This document shows positions 27,131-35,054 of a DNA stretch of 42,695 bases, piece after piece (position 1 is the stretch's first letter; each line of letters opens with the position of its first letter). The notes beneath the pieces are model-generated. The model was given only the letters and a program-made list of their open reading frames with translations, was not told the DNA's origin and searched no databases. Location: IMG/VR virus record IMGVR_UViG_3300022752_000135, positions 1-42,695 of that record. One strand, 5' to 3'. This stretch comes from a virus. Position numbers and translations under genes: made by a program.

Positions 27131-29433
27131 TGGCTTGTTATTCAGGATTAACGGACGGTGTATATAGGTATTATGATTGTTGTGGAAACTTTATTGCCGG
27201 CGTTTCTTTAGGTGAAACAATTTGTTTTGATAGTGCATACTCTGCATCAACTTTTGGTGTTTATAATACAATGTCTGTTTGTACTCCAACTTGTGATGAC
27301 CAACCATTAGGATTAACTTTCGCAATTACAGGTACATGTTCAGAATTAACAGGTTCTGTAACATTTTCACCATATGGGGGAATACCTCCATATACAATAG
27401 ACAACATACAACCTGGTGGGATAAGCGCTCAAACATCATCAAGTCCAATAACATTTTCAGGATTGACGGCAGATACCTATGTGTTTAGATTGAACGATTC
27501 TCAGGGGTTTGAAAATAACGAATTATATATAAACGTTATCATAACAGGTTGTTTTTATACTGATATTATAAACGTAACACCAACTACATGCGGGCAAAAT
27601 AATGGAACTTTAACGGTAAGTGCTGATTCTCAAATGCCGCCATATACTTTATTACTATCAACTACCGGAGGAACAATACAATCACAAACAACAACTTTGT
27701 TTCCGTACACTTTTACTAATTTGTCAGCAGATACTTATTTTGTTAAAATTGTAGATTATGGCTTATCTACCGCAACCACATCTAACGCAATAGTAAACTC
27801 ATCATCAAACTTAGATTTTGGTTTTTGGAAAGTTAATACTTCAACATGTGTAATCAATCAAGGAAAATTATCAATTACTGGATTGACAGGAACACCACCT
27901 TATACATATCTTTGGAATAACGGTCAAACGGGTCAAACCATTACAGGTTTGACTTTAGGGACTTATAGTTGTACGGTAACTGACGGAAATGGATGTGTAA
28001 TTACAAAAAGTGATAATATTGTACAAGCAGACCCTCTTGGTTTAGGTATTACAACTTCAGTAAATCCTACGTGTTTTTCCTCGGATGGTAGTATTACATT
28101 TACAATTACAGGAGGTAGTGTGCCTTATTATTATTCGGCTAGTACCTCACAAGTAGGGTATACTCTTTCTAATACTTTGACTTTATCTAATTTAGCTAGT
28201 GGTAATTATAATTTAGAAATAACTGACGCAAATTTTTGTAAACAAAATATAAGCGCTTTTATTAATGCGCCAAACTCATTTTTTGATGTAAACACAGTAG
28301 TCTATAATTCAAATTGTAGTCAACAACTTGGTTCGTTGAATGTTTCACTTTTAGGTTCAAACAACGTTTATAGTTATATACTTTCTGGACAAACAAACGG
28401 TTTAGTATATACAAACACAACTCAAAGCCTAACTAGCTCGTTTTCAGGATTAACAAATGATACTTATGATTTAATAATTTCAGCTACAGGTACAGATTGT
28501 CAATACACTACAACAGTTATTTTAGCATCAACTGATAAGTTTCAAATAAGTGCCACAACAACAGGTTCAACATGCTCACAAACTAACGGTATTTTACAAA
28601 TAGAAGTAGGTACGGGTTATACATCACCTTTAGATTATATACTAAGTGATGGTCAATCTATTTTAAATACACCACTATCTTCGTATACCTTCAACAATTT
28701 AGCGGCCGGTAGTTATACCATAACAGTTGTTGATGCAGACGGATGTCAAATTGATGAACGGGCAACAATATCAACGGGAGGTAGTTTATTATGTTCAATG
28801 TCAACAACACAATGTTATAATGGTCAAAACGGAACCGCAGAAGTATTGATATATGATGGAGAACCAACATTCAGTTATAATTGGTCAAATAATATCCCAT
28901 CAGGGCAAACAGGGTCAACCATTTCTGGATTAACGGCTGGTACATATTCTGTTCAAGTAATAGATAGTAGCGGATGTTCCCAAACTATTGATTTTATAAT
29001 TACATGTTTAGGAAATAACGTGACAACATATTCTGTTGTTGAATTGTGTGAAAATCAATTTTCAACAACGGTCGGGGCTAAACGTGGATTTTTACAAATG
29101 TTAAATGAAGGGTATACTGATGTAACAAGTGGGTATACAGGTTGTAGTTTAAATACCGCAGAATTTATACTTGAAATGAATATTAATGGAAGTGCATTTA
29201 CTCAAACATTTTATACCGCAACAACATTAAATGATGTTCCACAAGACACTCTTTGGCAGTCAACAATAGAAGGCATATTGAGCGGAATTGTAGATATAAG
29301 CTCTTATTCTTTAAGTTTGACAGACAATACAATTCACATTGAATCAAATTGTGAGGGTGATACTGACCCATTGGCCGACGCTAATTTCACATTAGAATTA
29401 ACAATAGACTATGACGTAACTTGTTATACATAG
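27130..29433 (+). CDS. SprB-repeat virion protein (767 aa)
   Basis: Seven SprB-type repeats can be counted between about residues 65 and 625. Each begins with a Cys and a Gly-containing strand, has a PPYTYLWNNG-like centre and ends like GLTAGTYSVQVIDSSGC. The SprB repeat is known from the SprB gliding-motility adhesin and other Bacteroidetes surface proteins. Residues about 1-60 are Cys-rich, and the last 130 residues form a separate domain. The gene begins at a TAATG junction with the gpI-like gene, so it is probably a fibre or tail-tip adhesin. It ends with TAG followed at once by an in-frame ATG (next entry). Confidence 0.8.
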   Translation: MACYSGLTDGVYRYYDCCGNFIAGVSLGETICFDSAYSASTFGVYNTMSVCTPTCDDQPLGLTFAITGTCSELTGSVTFSPYGGIPPYTIDNIQPGGISAQTSSSPITFSGLTADTYVFRLNDSQGFENNELYINVIITGCFYTDIINVTPTTCGQNNGTLTVSADSQMPPYTLLLSTTGGTIQSQTTTLFPYTFTNLSADTYFVKIVDYGLSTATTSNAIVNSSSNLDFGFWKVNTSTCVINQGKLSITGLTGTPPYTYLWNNGQTGQTITGLTLGTYSCTVTDGNGCVITKSDNIVQADPLGLGITTSVNPTCFSSDGSITFTITGGSVPYYYSASTSQVGYTLSNTLTLSNLASGNYNLEITDANFCKQNISAFINAPNSFFDVNTVVYNSNCSQQLGSLNVSLLGSNNVYSYILSGQTNGLVYTNTTQSLTSSFSGLTNDTYDLIISATGTDCQYTTTVILASTDKFQISATTTGSTCSQTNGILQIEVGTGYTSPLDYILSDGQSILNTPLSSYTFNNLAAGSYTITVVDADGCQIDERATISTGGSLLCSMSTTQCYNGQNGTAEVLIYDGEPTFSYNWSNNIPSGQTGSTISGLTAGTYSVQVIDSSGCSQTIDFIITCLGNNVTTYSVVELCENQFSTTVGAKRGFLQMLNEGYTDVTSGYTGCSLNTAEFILEMNINGSAFTQTFYTATTLNDVPQDTLWQSTIEGILSGIVDISSYSLSLTDNTIHIESNCEGDTDPLADANFTLELTIDYDVTCYT

Positions 29434-29643
29434 ATGCCATATTCAGTCGACATAACAGGTTTTACAGGGGGAACACCACCAGTTAGTTATTACGTTTGTG
29501 ATGAAAACGGAAATAATTGTTCCTTACTTGGCACAACACCTATTGTTTATGTTTTATCGGCTTTTTATTCTGCGGCGAATACCTTAATAATAAAAGCGAT
29601 TGATAATAATGGTTGTGAAACTTTTCATGAAATAAATTGTTAA
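29434..29643 (+). CDS. Single SprB-like repeat protein (69 aa), in frame with the gene before it
   Basis: One small beta domain: DITGFTGGTPPVSYYVCDENG, then LIIKAIDNNGC. This looks like a single SprB-type unit (GGTPP core and DNNGC end) with an extra Cys pair. The ATG directly follows the TAG of the SprB-repeat gene in the same frame, so it is either a separate small protein or the tail of a read-through product. Its stop (TAA) is followed one codon later by the ATG of the next paralogue, again in the same frame. Similar domains occur at 29647 and 34737. Confidence 0.6.
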   Translation: MPYSVDITGFTGGTPPVSYYVCDENGNNCSLLGTTPIVYVLSAFYSAANTLIIKAIDNNGCETFHEINC

Positions 29644-29646
29644 TAT

Positions 29647-29934
29647 ATGAATATACAAATAACAGGTGTGACCAGTGGTTTAAGTCCTTATGATGTTTTC
29701 ATTTGTGACTCATCAAATACCTATTGTTTTTATGTTTCAGGTGTCACTTCAATACCACCAAGTGTAGTCATAGATTCGGATTTATTTTTTCCAAATGAAG
29801 ATATTGTTTATATAAAAATTATTGATGCCAATGGGTGTATTCGCGAATTAGAATTAGATTGCGGAAGTTATCTGTTGCAAGAAGACGGTTTTTATATATT
29901 ACAAGAAGACGGGTTTAGAATCAAAATAACTTAA
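29647..29934 (+). CDS. Single SprB-like repeat protein with QEDG tail (95 aa)
   Basis: Paralogue of the preceding gene: ITGVTSGLSPYDVFICDSSN at the start, VYIKIIDANGC at the end of the domain. The C-terminus has two tandem octads, LLQEDGFY and ILQEDGFR, which look like short triple-stranded fibre motifs. It lies in the same frame as the two genes before it. A probable small virion decoration or fibre-tip protein; function inferred from neighbours. Confidence 0.65.
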   Translation: MNIQITGVTSGLSPYDVFICDSSNTYCFYVSGVTSIPPSVVIDSDLFFPNEDIVYIKIIDANGCIRELELDCGSYLLQEDGFYILQEDGFRIKIT

Positions 29935-29938
29935 ATAA

Positions 29939-29946
29939 TATTTATA
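29939..29946 (+). promoter_or_regulatory. TATTTATA box before the collagen-like fibre gene
   Basis: Exact octamer ending 11 bases before the ATG at 29958. Same spacing class as the boxes at 2196 and 23256. Inferred. Confidence 0.4.
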
Positions 29947-29957
29947 TATAAAAGACC

Positions 29958-30860
29958 ATGCCAGATTTACCAATATCATCCTTACCCGCAGCTACTACAG
30001 GTTATCCTAACTCATTATTGGTGATTGTAAATTATAATCCAATTTCAACAGGTAGAACCGAAGCAGTACCGTTTAGTGCGATAACATCATCTATTTCTGG
30101 AACAAACGGTACATCAGGAACAAATGGAACATCTGGTTCTAATGGTACTAATGGTTCTTCGGGTTCGAGCGGAACCAATGGTACATCTGGAACAAATGGT
30201 ACATCTGGAACAAATGGTACGTCCGGAACTAATGGAACATCCGGCACAAACGGAACTTCAGGGGCTAGCGGAAGTTCAGGAACATCTGGCACTAATGGTA
30301 CAAGTGGTTCTTCTGGTTCAAGCGGCACAAGTGGTACGAATGGTACATCTGGAACAAATGGTACGTCCGGAACAAATGGTACGTCCGGAACAAATGGTAC
30401 GTCCGGAACTAATGGAACATCCGGCACAAACGGAACTTCAGGGGCTAGCGGAAGTTCAGGAACATCTGGCACTAATGGTACAAGTGGTTCTTCTGGTTCA
30501 AGCGGCACAAGTGGTACGAATGGTACGTCAGGAAGTAGTGGTACTAACGGAACCTCAGGCTCTTCGGGAACAAATGGAACATCAGGTAGTTCAGGAACAA
30601 ATGGAACTAGTGGTACTAACGGTACGTCAGGAAGTAGTGGAACAAATGGTACATCGGGTACAAATGGGACCAGTGGTAGTAGTGGTACAAATGGGACTAG
30701 TGGTTCTTCAGGCACAAATGGTACAAGTGGTAGTAGTGGTACAAATGGGACTAGCGGCTCTTCAGGAACAACCGTCGTACCAACACAGTTTGGCGGTTTT
30801 GGTACAGGGTATAGCTTTTATTCCGCCCATACCCACGTACACAGTGTAAAGTTTGGTTGA
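29958..30860 (+). CDS. Collagen-like Gly-X-Y fibre protein (300 aa)
   Basis: Residues about 1-48 form a fibre N-terminus (LPISSLPAATTGYPNSLLVI...AVPFSAITSSI), of the same style as the start of the 35055 fibre. Residues about 49-270 are an unbroken Gly-X-Y array built from GTN, GTS, GSS and a few GAS triplets, with no proline. The C-terminus (TQFGGFGTGYSFYSAHTHVHSVKFG) may be a small tip. Gly-X-Y arrays in phage fibres form trimeric collagen helices. Every TNGTSG unit holds an N-G-T sequon and several Thr/Ser. Two glycosyltransferase genes follow. The DNA contains a recent 180-bp duplication. Confidence 0.85.
   Translation: MPDLPISSLPAATTGYPNSLLVIVNYNPISTGRTEAVPFSAITSSISGTNGTSGTNGTSGSNGTNGSSGSSGTNGTSGTNGTSGTNGTSGTNGTSGTNGTSGASGSSGTSGTNGTSGSSGSSGTSGTNGTSGTNGTSGTNGTSGTNGTSGTNGTSGTNGTSGASGSSGTSGTNGTSGSSGSSGTSGTNGTSGSSGTNGTSGSSGTNGTSGSSGTNGTSGTNGTSGSSGTNGTSGTNGTSGSSGTNGTSGSSGTNGTSGSSGTNGTSGSSGTTVVPTQFGGFGTGYSFYSAHTHVHSVKFG
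30207..30526 (+). repeat. 180-bp direct repeat inside the collagen-like gene
   Basis: Bases 30207-30346 and 30387-30526 are identical (140 bp), and the flanks of the two copies are nearly so, with a period of 180 bp. 180 is a multiple of nine, so the Gly-X-Y phase is kept. It implies a recent tandem duplication or gene-conversion event that lengthened the fibre. Confidence 0.9.
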
Positions 30861-30917
30861 TTTAATCCATAATCGAATTATTGAAATAGAACCTTTCTTT
30901 ACTAACAACAATTTTTT

Positions 30918-30941
30918 ACCCTTAAATATAAGGGTTTAATT
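30918..30941 (+). terminator. Possible weak terminator in the 188-base gap
   Basis: Stem ACCCTTA / TAAGGGT with a four-base loop, followed by TTAATTAT rather than a clean T-run. It lies about 60 bases after the collagen-like gene. The remainder of the 30861-31047 gap is A/T-rich with an AATTTATA variant box at 31028-31035, 12 bases before the next ATG. No gene or RNA was seen in the gap. Confidence 0.4.
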
Positions 30942-31047
30942 ATATATTACTAATACGGCTAATTCTACCTATACAAAATTGTTATGCATGAATAAAGTAT
31001 TTTAATTTTTCTATTAACTTTTTGGGTAATTTATATAATTTTTTATT

Positions 31048-32289
31048 ATGAAAATATTTGTTCAAATTGCGTCTTATAGAGACCCTGAACTATTACCAAC
31101 AATAAGAGATTGCATTTCAAAAGCAAAACATCCTGAGAATTTAACCTTTGGTATTTGTTGGCAACGAGATGAAAATGAATCTATGGAAGAATTTGCAAAT
31201 GACCCAAGATTCAAAATATTAGATTATCATTGGACAAAAAGTAAAGGATTATGTTGGGCTCGTTCAGAAATACAAAAATTATGGGAAGGTGAAGAATACA
31301 CATTACAATTAGATTCACATCATAGATTTTTACAAGATTGGGATGTTGAGTTGATAGAGATGATGAAGATGACAGGTTCAAAAAAACCAATTATTACTGC
31401 ATATGCTGGCATGTATGAACCTAAAACTAATAAATTATTAAATATTGAACCATATAAAATGGTTGCATACAATTTTACACCTGGAGGTACAATTTTGTTT
31501 AAACCAAATGAAATCCCAAATTGGAAAGAGTTAGATAAACCGATTCCTGCAAGATTTGTTAGTGGTCACTTTTTCTTTACGATTGGAAAACATTGTGAAG
31601 AATATAAGTACGACCCCAACATTTACTTCGCTGGTGATGAAATAAGTTTATCCATTAGGTCATTTACATTAGGTTATGATTTATTTCACCCACATAAAAC
31701 AGTTGTTTGGCATGAATACACAAGAGCTTACAAAACAAAACATTGGACTGATTTTAACGAAGAAAATAAAAAAAATGGTGTGGTTGAAGAACAATGGTGG
31801 GAAATGGACACTAAAGCTAAAATAAGAATTAGACATATGTTACAAGAAGAAGACCATGGAATTAACTTGGGAGAATATGGATTAGGTAATGTTAGAACTC
31901 ATCGTGATTATGAGTTGTACGCAGGAATTAATTTTTTAGATAGAAAATTACACCCCAAAACATTAAAAGGTGAAAATCCACCAGTTAACGATGAAACCGA
32001 TTGGCATAAAAAAGAAAGTTTTATGTTCACATATAATATAATTTTCCCAAGATTGGAAGCTCCTGAAGATGATTATGATTTTTGGGCAATTTCATTTTTG
32101 AATGATTTAGGAAATGAAATTTATAGACAAGATGCAAATAGTGATGAAATTAAAGAATTATATGAAGTAAAAAGTGATTACGTAAATATAAAAAGAACAT
32201 TCTTGGTTGATGAAAAAACAAAAAGTTGGTCAATTTGGTTACATCATAAACAAAATGGTTGGGTTAAACAAATCACTGGTGAAATATGA
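31048..32289 (+). CDS. Glycosyltransferase, GlcNAc-transferase-like (GT-A)
   Basis: 413 residues. The N-terminus KIFVQIASYRDPELLPTIRD, then HPENLTFGICWQRDE, is the hallmark start of the GlcNAc-transferase-type family (Skp1-type, PF11397): nucleotide-sugar binding at the 'ASYRDPEL' loop. LQLDSHHRF (D89, H91) stands where GT-A enzymes have the metal-binding D-x-D. FFAGDEISLSIRSF-like and HP...VVWHEYTR segments complete the catalytic domain. An extra C-terminal domain (about 300-413) is beta-rich and not recognised. It sits between fibre genes and overlaps the next glycosyltransferase by four bases. Fibre glycosylation is the likeliest role, but modification of DNA or host glycans cannot be excluded. 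Confidence 0.8.
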   Translation: MKIFVQIASYRDPELLPTIRDCISKAKHPENLTFGICWQRDENESMEEFANDPRFKILDYHWTKSKGLCWARSEIQKLWEGEEYTLQLDSHHRFLQDWDVELIEMMKMTGSKKPIITAYAGMYEPKTNKLLNIEPYKMVAYNFTPGGTILFKPNEIPNWKELDKPIPARFVSGHFFFTIGKHCEEYKYDPNIYFAGDEISLSIRSFTLGYDLFHPHKTVVWHEYTRAYKTKHWTDFNEENKKNGVVEEQWWEMDTKAKIRIRHMLQEEDHGINLGEYGLGNVRTHRDYELYAGINFLDRKLHPKTLKGENPPVNDETDWHKKESFMFTYNIIFPRLEAPEDDYDFWAISFLNDLGNEIYRQDANSDEIKELYEVKSDYVNIKRTFLVDEKTKSWSIWLHHKQNGWVKQITGEI

Positions 32290-33083
32290 ATATAGGTGTT
32301 TTTTACCAATCGGGTCATAAATTAGTTGCATGTTATAAAGCAATCGAACAGTTTAGAAAATTTTACCCAAACGCACCAATTTCTTTATTCGAAGATGGTT
32401 CAGAATTACTAGAACCTGTAGCAAAAAAATTTAATTGTGATTATAAGTGGATACAACAACAAGGTATAAACAACTCAACGTCGGGCAGAGTATTTGTTGA
32501 TAAAGATGGACTATATCTTTGGTTAACAAGAATATATGAGGCTTGTCTAACAACACTTAAAAATGTTGAATGGGTTATTCATTATGAGGACGATGTTTGG
32601 TGTAAATCTGAAATAACAAGACCACCAAAGTTTGATATATCAGGAGCATATGGTCCTTATTACACAAAAGAATTATATGAATATCTAAAAAATAAATTTA
32701 ATGTCAAAGACGACTCAAGACATGTTTGGAGTGAATTAGGCTCTTTAGAAAATTATGGAGCTTGCGGCGGCGCAATTTTCAATAGAAAAAAGTTCATAGA
32801 AATATACAATAGATTAGATGAAGTACCATGGGACGAAATATATAAATTAGACACAAGACCTGAAGAATGGTGTGACGCAACTCTTTCATTTTTATTTCAA
32901 TTTTTTGGATTTACTTCGGGACCATGGGACGATTGGACACAGTACGACAACAAAAACATAGGAAATTGGTGGGATAAAACAGGATGGTCAGTCCCTATGG
33001 AAGAACAAGAAGATGTTGCATTTATTCATGCGTATAAACATTATTACAATTATAAACCTGAAGAAATAAATTTGGAGTTTTAA
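32286..33083 (+). CDS. Second glycosyltransferase-like protein (265 aa)
   Basis: GT-A-like fold features: N-terminal strand MNIGVFYQSGHK, a helix KAIEQFRKFYPNAPISLFED, and a D-x-D-type motif in WVIHYEDDVWC (E101-D102-D103). NYGACGGAIFNRKKF near residue 155-170 is like the acceptor-side 'G-G-A' loop of many GT-A enzymes. It starts with an ATGA overlap to the upstream glycosyltransferase, so the two are coupled and may act in sequence on one glycan. The next gene encodes a Thr-rich Pro-Thr-linked fibre, another possible acceptor. Family is inferred from fold pattern; donor sugar is unknown. Confidence 0.7.
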   Translation: MNIGVFYQSGHKLVACYKAIEQFRKFYPNAPISLFEDGSELLEPVAKKFNCDYKWIQQQGINNSTSGRVFVDKDGLYLWLTRIYEACLTTLKNVEWVIHYEDDVWCKSEITRPPKFDISGAYGPYYTKELYEYLKNKFNVKDDSRHVWSELGSLENYGACGGAIFNRKKFIEIYNRLDEVPWDEIYKLDTRPEEWCDATLSFLFQFFGFTSGPWDDWTQYDNKNIGNWWDKTGWSVPMEEQEDVAFIHAYKHYYNYKPEEINLEF

Positions 33084-33105
33084 ATGCAAAAAAAAACTTT
33101 GGGTT

Positions 33106-33113
33106 ATTTATAT
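33106..33113 (+). promoter_or_regulatory. TATTTATA box before the Pro-Thr fibre gene
   Basis: Exact octamer ending 14 bases before the ATG at 33128. Inferred promoter element. Confidence 0.4.
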
Positions 33114-33127
33114 AAAAATAAAATTTA

Positions 33128-34732
33128 ATGGCAAATATACTTTTTGAAAGTTGTTGTTACCCCGGTTTACAATATTATACAGAAGAAACCAATTGGTCCG
33201 CTGGAACTTCAGCAGTAACTTCTGTCTATTATGTTTCTTATGATACGACTGTTTTAAATGGTTGTTATACGATTGTATCGGCTTTCACATCTGGATTTAC
33301 AGCAACAAGTTTTGTTCCAAATGGAACATTTGTTTTGCAAACAGGATGCACTGCTCCAAGTTGCTCAACAGGTGAATGTTGCCCTAACGAATATTGTGTT
33401 ATTATAAATGATAGTCAATATTCATCTTATAATGGTACATATATTGTGGCCGGTGGATATAATGGATTTCCTTTTTTCACAGGAGGAACACAACCTGGAT
33501 ACATTTATAAAGGACTTACAAAATGGTGCTTGGGAACCGCACCTGGCACAAATTGTTTTTTCTACGGACAAGACCCTACAACATCCGTCTGCCCCAATTT
33601 ATATACTGATTTATTTTATCAAGGTTACTGTGACCCAACACCGACACCTACTCCGTTTTGTGATGACTTTGATTTTTCTTATGATGTTGAGTGTGTGAGC
33701 CCAACTCCCACACCAACTCCGACTCCGACCCCTACGCCAACACCAACACCAACACCAACGCCAACACCTAACATATGTAGTGCCTTTACCGTAGATATTA
33801 CTGTTAGTGCGTCAACTCCAACTCCAACACCTACACCAACGCCAACACCAACTCCGACCCCAACAATTAACTTAACTGGCGAAACTGTAACATTTACAAT
33901 AGATGATGGAAACTTTACATGTTTCAGAGTTAAAGAATTAAGAGATTGCAACGAAAAGGTTTCTTATTATATTTCAGGACCTTTGGAAATATCAGGCACA
34001 CCAATAACTACGGGACAAACATTCTTAGGAGTCATCAATGACCAATTAAAATGTGCAACATATATACAAGATACAACAGCAAGTCCAAACGCAACAGTTA
34101 AGTTAGTGATTTCGGCTTACACCGATTGTACAATTTGCCCTACACCTACACCGACTCCAACGCCAACGCCAACGCCTACACCGACACCTACACCAACACC
34201 AACACCGACACCTACTTATGCTCCTGGAACTTACTTTATATTCACATCTTGTACAACAACATCAATGATTACACAAACGGCAACCCCACCAACTAATTTA
34301 AATTTAGGAGAAGTAATTAGAGATTATTCTGGAAATTGTTATAATTATGTAGGATACTTCATAAATTATGTTCCACCTTCAGGTTATATTGTGGTAAATG
34401 AAAATAGATTTACTGCTACTACCGCAACCACTTATGTAGATTGCACAGAATGTCTACAAGTTGAACCATTAGTTGGCACATTTAACGAATGGTATGGTAG
34501 TGGTGCGTATTCGGTAAATTGCCCCGGTTGTCAACTTACTAATTTTGGATTACAAGTAATATTTTATACCCATCCATCAGTAAATCAAATTCAAACGGGA
34601 GTTACTATTTATAATAATTCGTCTTTATTATTTCCTGTAACTGTTGATTATATTAGATACGGAAATAAAATTTATAGTGTAAATAATAGTGGAGTTCTTA
34701 CAGAATTTTGCACAGTAAACGGAGTGTGTTAA
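33128..34732 (+). CDS. Modular fibre protein with three Pro-Thr linkers (534 aa)
   Basis: Cys-containing beta domains are strung together by long (Pro-Thr)n linkers at residues 192-214, 230-246 and 338-363. The N-terminal part (1-165) has Cys-rich modules ([20 protein letters not shown]) and a [17 protein letters not shown] domain. The two modules after the second and third linkers end DCTIC and DCTEC and share a pattern with a module in the 36721 protein. The last domain is unrecognised. Pro-Thr linkers are typical of extended secreted or virion adhesins. It starts 14 bases after a TATTTATA box and just after the two glycosyltransferase genes; its Thr-rich linkers are possible glycan acceptors. 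A receptor-binding fibre is the best inference. Confidence 0.75.
   Translation: MANILFESCCYPGLQYYTEETNWSAGTSAVTSVYYVSYDTTVLNGCYTIVSAFTSGFTATSFVPNGTFVLQTGCTAPSCSTGECCPNEYCVIINDSQYSSYNGTYIVAGGYNGFPFFTGGTQPGYIYKGLTKWCLGTAPGTNCFFYGQDPTTSVCPNLYTDLFYQGYCDPTPTPTPFCDDFDFSYDVECVSPTPTPTPTPTPTPTPTPTPTPTPNICSAFTVDITVSASTPTPTPTPTPTPTPTPTINLTGETVTFTIDDGNFTCFRVKELRDCNEKVSYYISGPLEISGTPITTGQTFLGVINDQLKCATYIQDTTASPNATVKLVISAYTDCTICPTPTPTPTPTPTPTPTPTPTPTPTPTYAPGTYFIFTSCTTTSMITQTATPPTNLNLGEVIRDYSGNCYNYVGYFINYVPPSGYIVVNENRFTATTATTYVDCTECLQVEPLVGTFNEWYGSGAYSVNCPGCQLTNFGLQVIFYTHPSVNQIQTGVTIYNNSSLLFPVTVDYIRYGNKIYSVNNSGVLTEFCTVNGVC
33701..33769 (+). repeat. Pro-Thr hexanucleotide repeat tract 1
   Basis: 23 codons of alternating Pro and Thr built from CCN-ACN with varied third bases. 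Frame-neutral length change is possible because the unit is six bases. Confidence 0.9.
33815..33865 (+). repeat. Pro-Thr hexanucleotide repeat tract 2
   Basis: 17 codons of alternating Thr and Pro, again with mixed third bases. Confidence 0.9.
34139..34216 (+). repeat. Pro-Thr hexanucleotide repeat tract 3
   Basis: 26 codons of alternating Pro and Thr, following a DCTIC module end. Confidence 0.9.
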
Positions 34733-34736
34733 TATT

Positions 34737-35027
34737 ATGCCAACAACAGTAACATTAAATACAATAGTTTCAGGAACAAGTCCATACGATATTTGGGTTT
34801 GTGATGAATGTGGAATATACGGAACTTGTCAATATATTGATACAATTTCTTCAGTTCCATATTCTTTTACATTACCTGTTTCCTTTGAATCTACGGATAC
34901 TTATGTTATTAAAATAATAGACAATAATGGTTGTGAGTTCTGTTCTGATAGTTTATGTACTTATAAACAGTTCGAAGACCTAATATGTTTTGAATTTCAA
35001 GATGGAATACCATATAACTTTCAATAA
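34737..35027 (+). CDS. Third single SprB-like repeat protein (96 aa)
   Basis: Paralogue of the genes at 29434 and 29647: IVSGTSPYDIWVCDECG at the start and TYVIKIIDNNGCEFC at the end of the domain. The C-terminus (FEDLICFEFQDGIPYNF) is a diverged form of the QEDG tail seen at 29647. It begins four bases after the stop of the Pro-Thr fibre gene. It is probably a small virion part placed beside a large fibre, as with its paralogues. Confidence 0.7.
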   Translation: MPTTVTLNTIVSGTSPYDIWVCDECGIYGTCQYIDTISSVPYSFTLPVSFESTDTYVIKIIDNNGCEFCSDSLCTYKQFEDLICFEFQDGIPYNFQ

Positions 35028-35054
35028 ACTTACATATATATATAAAATAAAAAA

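Noticed and set aside
30032-30715. Long minus-strand open frame (227 codons, Pro/Val/Leu-rich)
   Set aside because: It is the complement of the collagen-like Gly-X-Y repeat; the pattern follows directly from the repeat codons.
30100-30770. CRISPR-like array from regularly spaced short repeats
   Set aside because: The repeats are coding Gly-X-Y triplets of variable order, with no constant repeat plus unique spacers.
30124-30849. Long + strand open frame in another phase of the collagen-like gene
   Set aside because: Out-of-phase reading of the same repeat; composition is low-complexity and no start context is seen.
30861-31047. tRNA or small RNA in the longest gap
   Set aside because: No cloverleaf, anticodon arm or other stable structure was seen apart from the small hairpin listed.
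33679-33951. Minus-strand frame with Gly-Val repeats
   Set aside because: Complement of the Pro-Thr tracts, not an independent gene.
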